From positions 1 to 9,273 of the forward strand of contig DNAD01000323.1 of the NCBI GenBank assembly GCA_003484785.1: a DNA stretch of 9,273 nucleotides, given 5' to 3'. Origin of the DNA: Lachnospiraceae bacterium (GTDB lineage Bacteria; Bacillota; Clostridia; Lachnospirales; Lachnospiraceae). Under the pieces are notes generated by a model that saw only the letters and a list, made by a program, of their open reading frames with translations, did no database searches and was not told the DNA's origin. Below are positions 7,265-9,273 of the stretch, piece by piece (the first letter of the stretch is position 1; each line of letters opens with the position of its first letter). A program made the position numbers and the translations under genes.

Positions 7265-7582
7265 ATGCTTACGATCAACAGGAACAAAAACGGAGATGAG
7301 CTGACAGTGTCCCTGGAGGGAAAGATAACAAGCAAGACCGCGCCGGAGCTTGAGAGCGAGATCGAAAAAATGCCCCGGGACGTTAAAACACTGATACTGG
7401 ATTTCGAAGGGCTTGAATATCTTACAAGCGCAGGGCTTCGTGTGCTCCTTACAACACAGCAGAAGATGGAGGATGCGGGGTCTGTCATGAAGCTTCGCCA
7501 CATTAACAGCGCGATAATGAGCGTTTTCAATTCTACGGGTTTTATCGATGTGCTTACCATAGAGGAGGAAAATAAGGAATGA
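7265..7582 (+). CDS. STAS-domain anti-sigma factor antagonist (RsbV/SpoIIAA-like)
   Basis: The 105-residue single-domain protein is the likely phosphorylation switch of the locus. The family alternates between an unphosphorylated form that binds the kinase and a serine-phosphorylated form that does not. The hallmark strand-turn LEYLTSAGLRVLL (50-62) is present, and S55 aligns with the phosphorylated Ser58 of SpoIIAA. The Asp usually found just before this serine is Thr54 here, a change I believe occurs in some other STAS antagonists with SSAGLR or TSAGLR turns. The N-terminal LEGKITSKTAPELE segment is also typical. AGGAG (7251-7255) lies nine bases before the ATG. The stop overlaps the start of the next gene by four bases (ATGA), so the two are probably translated together. 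S55 is the expected target of the kinase at 4616 and of both phosphatases. Confidence 0.9.
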   Translation: MLTINRNKNGDELTVSLEGKITSKTAPELESEIEKMPRDVKTLILDFEGLEYLTSAGLRVLLTTQQKMEDAGSVMKLRHINSAIMSVFNSTGFIDVLTIEEENKE

Positions 7583-8436
7583 CGGCAGTTGAGCTGACGG
7601 AAGATAATATAGAAGAGTATGCGGCCTTCCTTACAGAGGACGTTGCCGAGAATGTCCTGCGCAAGGGCTTTATCGGATATGTGGTTACGGACGGAGAGGG
7701 TAAACTCGCTGCAGGGATCCTGTTTGAGATACTGGGAAATCTGGATTCGGTCACAAGGGAGAGCAGTATAAGGTGGATCCGGATCGATAACAGAGAGGCA
7801 GCCGACGCTCTGTTTGAGGCCTATGATCACAGAATTCAGGAGGAAAATGTTTCGATCTCCCGGTTTTCCGTTTCCAGAAGGGATCATCCGACAGAGGAGG
7901 AAGCCTTAAAGGAGCATGGGTTTGCAACAAAGCTTACCGAAGGTGATGTGATAAACGTGACGCTCGAGCAGCTTCATGCAATGTCCATTATCGAAAAGGA
8001 GGGTGAGGATGAAAGGATAGTTTCTCTTTCACAGCTTTCGGTGCGCGAATTTAACAAGGCTAAGATGAAGTTCTTTAAAATGGGACTGCATGGGATCTGC
8101 AACGATCTGGAATTTCTTCCGGTGGGCTTTTTTGAGCAGGATATTTCCTGCTGCATCCAGGATGGGATGAACGTTGAGGGTATGCTCCTTCTGCACCGGA
8201 CACCCTCCGGAAAGCTTATTCTTGAGCTCATGGCCTGCATCGGAAAGGAAAACACAAAGCTTCTGCCAAAAATGATCCGGTATAGTGTCCTTACCGCGAT
8301 GCTTAAATACCCCGGGGATATGCAGGTGCTTATTGACAGACATAATCTTGCCTCGCTCTTACTGTCGGAATATCTTTTGCCGGAGGGCTTCGGAATTCTT
8401 CAGATAACCGGAGAGCGGAGGGAAGACAGGATTTGA
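7579..8436 (+). CDS. GNAT-like protein of unknown function coupled to the STAS gene
   Basis: I do not recognise this 285-residue soluble protein with certainty. Its first half (1-120) has the strand pattern of a GNAT acetyltransferase, ending in EEEALKEHGF (106-115), which matches the usual C-terminal helix and Gly-Phe of that fold. The second half (about 145-280) again looks GNAT-like: strands around EGMLLLH (200-206) and KLILELM (212-218), then a helix with LPKMIRYSVLTAML. I see no clear acetyl-CoA pyrophosphate loop (R/Q-x-x-G-x-G/A) in either half, so it may be a binding or regulatory protein rather than an enzyme. There is no signal peptide or membrane segment. GGAGG (7564-7568) lies ten bases before the ATG, inside the STAS gene, and the four-base overlap indicates coupled translation. 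It is a candidate output or regulator of the partner switch. That is inference from context only. Confidence 0.6.
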   Translation: MTAVELTEDNIEEYAAFLTEDVAENVLRKGFIGYVVTDGEGKLAAGILFEILGNLDSVTRESSIRWIRIDNREAADALFEAYDHRIQEENVSISRFSVSRRDHPTEEEALKEHGFATKLTEGDVINVTLEQLHAMSIIEKEGEDERIVSLSQLSVREFNKAKMKFFKMGLHGICNDLEFLPVGFFEQDISCCIQDGMNVEGMLLLHRTPSGKLILELMACIGKENTKLLPKMIRYSVLTAMLKYPGDMQVLIDRHNLASLLLSEYLLPEGFGILQITGERREDRI

Positions 8437-8527
8437 CTATTGTTGTGAGGGACATGATACCTTCAGGTTAGAAAGCAATTATATATACCGGGCACCAACA
8501 ATAAGGGAAAATACAGGAGGCTAAAAA
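8437..8527 (+). promoter_or_regulatory. intergenic region with weak promoter-like elements
   Basis: The 91-base gap is the largest within the plus-strand cluster. TTGACT (8433-8438) overlaps the stop codon of the previous gene and is followed after 17 bases by GATACC, a poor -10. An AT-rich TTATATATA tract (8479-8487) has no good -35 partner. No T-tailed terminator is visible, so the next gene may be partly read from the operon. AGGAGG (8515-8520) is a strong ribosome binding site seven bases before the ATG at 8528. Confidence 0.3.
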
Positions 8528-9273
8528 ATGGGAAATCAGGTTCTTGATCAAAAACAGTTAAAAAGTGATCAGTTTACTGCTAATTACAGTAAATTCCTGC
8601 AGAACGTGGGGGAGAAAAATGAATCGAAACTCAGTCAGGAGGAGTTTAACAGGGCCGAGGGGCTTTACAATGCCCGTACCGAGTCTATGAAAAGCGGCTT
8701 TAAAGAGGTCTTTAACATGGGGCAGAATGCCGAAAAGGTAAAGCACCCTGATATGACAAAGTTCAGGCAGAGCCTGGATGATGTAAAGCTTGAAAGACGG
8801 ATGGAAAAGCGCGGCCTCTTAAAGTCTGACGTGGAGGTGACGAACAGGGAGGAGATCCTTGGCGGTAAGGAGGTGAACAGACTTCTGCTTCGTGAAGAGT
8901 CTGTAAAGCACAGGGATATGACAGCGGGGATAAGGAGAGAGCTGTCCTTTGAGGTTCGAGCCAAAGCAGGCGATTATGACACGCTTAAATGTCTGTCCGA
9001 GTTCTATCCCGAAATGCTCCGCGGATCAGAGAATAAGGATGCGGCAAAGGCCCGGTTTGAAGGCCTGTTACAAAACTACGGCGGACAGTCACAGGATGAG
9101 GTTAAAAATAAAAAGCAGAGGTTTGAGGCTCTGGATGATATGACGGAGATCATTATGAAGATCGATCTTGCGAGCCTGGATCTTTCCTCAGACAGGGCCA
9201 TAGCCGCGAATGCCGCAGAGCTGGAGCGGGTAAGCGGCATGGCAGCGGCATTTGATAAGCTTATAAATAAGAA
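8528..9273 (+). CDS. unrecognised charged helical protein, 3' end outside window
   Basis: The reading frame is open for 248 codons to the edge of the window, so only the N-terminal part is visible. I do not recognise it. The visible part has no signal peptide and no membrane segment. It is rich in Lys, Glu, Asp, Arg and Gln and looks almost wholly alpha-helical, with stretches such as residues 40-58 and 72-95 that could form coiled coils. There is one cysteine in the visible part. It starts with a near-ideal ribosome binding site (AGGAGG, seven-base spacing), which suggests good expression. Codon and base use resemble the operon upstream, so there is no sign of recent transfer. Because it follows the partner-switching operon by 91 bases, it could be a regulated target or a further member, but nothing in the sequence proves this. 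Confidence 0.75.
   Translation, partial: MGNQVLDQKQLKSDQFTANYSKFLQNVGEKNESKLSQEEFNRAEGLYNARTESMKSGFKEVFNMGQNAEKVKHPDMTKFRQSLDDVKLERRMEKRGLLKSDVEVTNREEILGGKEVNRLLLREESVKHRDMTAGIRRELSFEVRAKAGDYDTLKCLSEFYPEMLRGSENKDAAKARFEGLLQNYGGQSQDEVKNKKQRFEALDDMTEIIMKIDLASLDLSSDRAIAANAAELERVSGMAAAFDKLINK

Noticed and set aside
7039..7887. 282-codon open frame on the minus strand
   Set aside because: It runs antisense across three clear genes (phosphatase 2, STAS and GNAT-like) and has the Ser-rich, low-complexity composition of a shadow frame.
8949..9143. 64-codon plus-strand frame
   Set aside because: It lies inside the longer frame that starts at 8528 with a strong ribosome binding site, and shows no ribosome binding site or family features of its own.

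Overview
The window looks like chromosomal DNA from a low-to-medium GC Gram-positive anaerobe of the class Clostridia. The most likely family is Lachnospiraceae (Butyrivibrio-like). This rests on the purine-rich AGGAGG/GGGGAGG ribosome binding sites, use of AGA/AGG/ATA codons, sigma-A type promoters and the style of the signalling proteins; it is an inference from features, not a database match. There are no RNA genes, insertion sequences, phage genes or CRISPR arrays. Almost the whole window is coding.

Layout. (1) 1-187 is a leader with a very good sigma-A promoter followed by a terminator-like hairpin. (2) 188-1552 (+) encodes a membrane-anchored HD-GYP protein, a likely cyclic-di-GMP phosphodiesterase with an extracytoplasmic sensor domain that resembles a carbohydrate-binding module. 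(3) Convergent to it, 1573-2154 (-) encodes an FMN-dependent NAD(P)H oxidoreductase of the azoreductase/flavodoxin_2 type. (4) 2155-2421 is a divergent control region with a minus-strand promoter, a two-way terminator and a structured leader for the next operon. (5) 2422-8436 (+) is a tightly packed five-gene operon: Cache-HAMP-PP2C phosphatase 1, an RsbW/SpoIIAB-like ATP-binding kinase, paralogous Cache-HAMP-PP2C phosphatase 2, a STAS anti-sigma antagonist, and a GNAT-like two-domain protein of unknown role. (6) 8528-9273 (+) is the 5' part of an unrecognised charged, helical protein that runs off the window.

How the genes work together. The operon has the parts of a partner-switching system as known from Bacillus RsbP/RsbU-RsbW-RsbV and SpoIIE-SpoIIAB-SpoIIAA. 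The kinase would phosphorylate the STAS protein on Ser55. The two membrane phosphatases would dephosphorylate it in response to extracellular ligands sensed by their Cache domains. The STAS phosphorylation state would then decide what the kinase or STAS protein binds. Three things are unusual: two full-length paralogous sensor phosphatases flank one kinase, no sigma factor lies in the window, and a GNAT-like protein is translationally coupled to the STAS gene where an output component might be expected. The nearby HD-GYP gene suggests the locus may link extracellular sensing to both partner switching and cyclic-di-GMP, but no direct link is visible.
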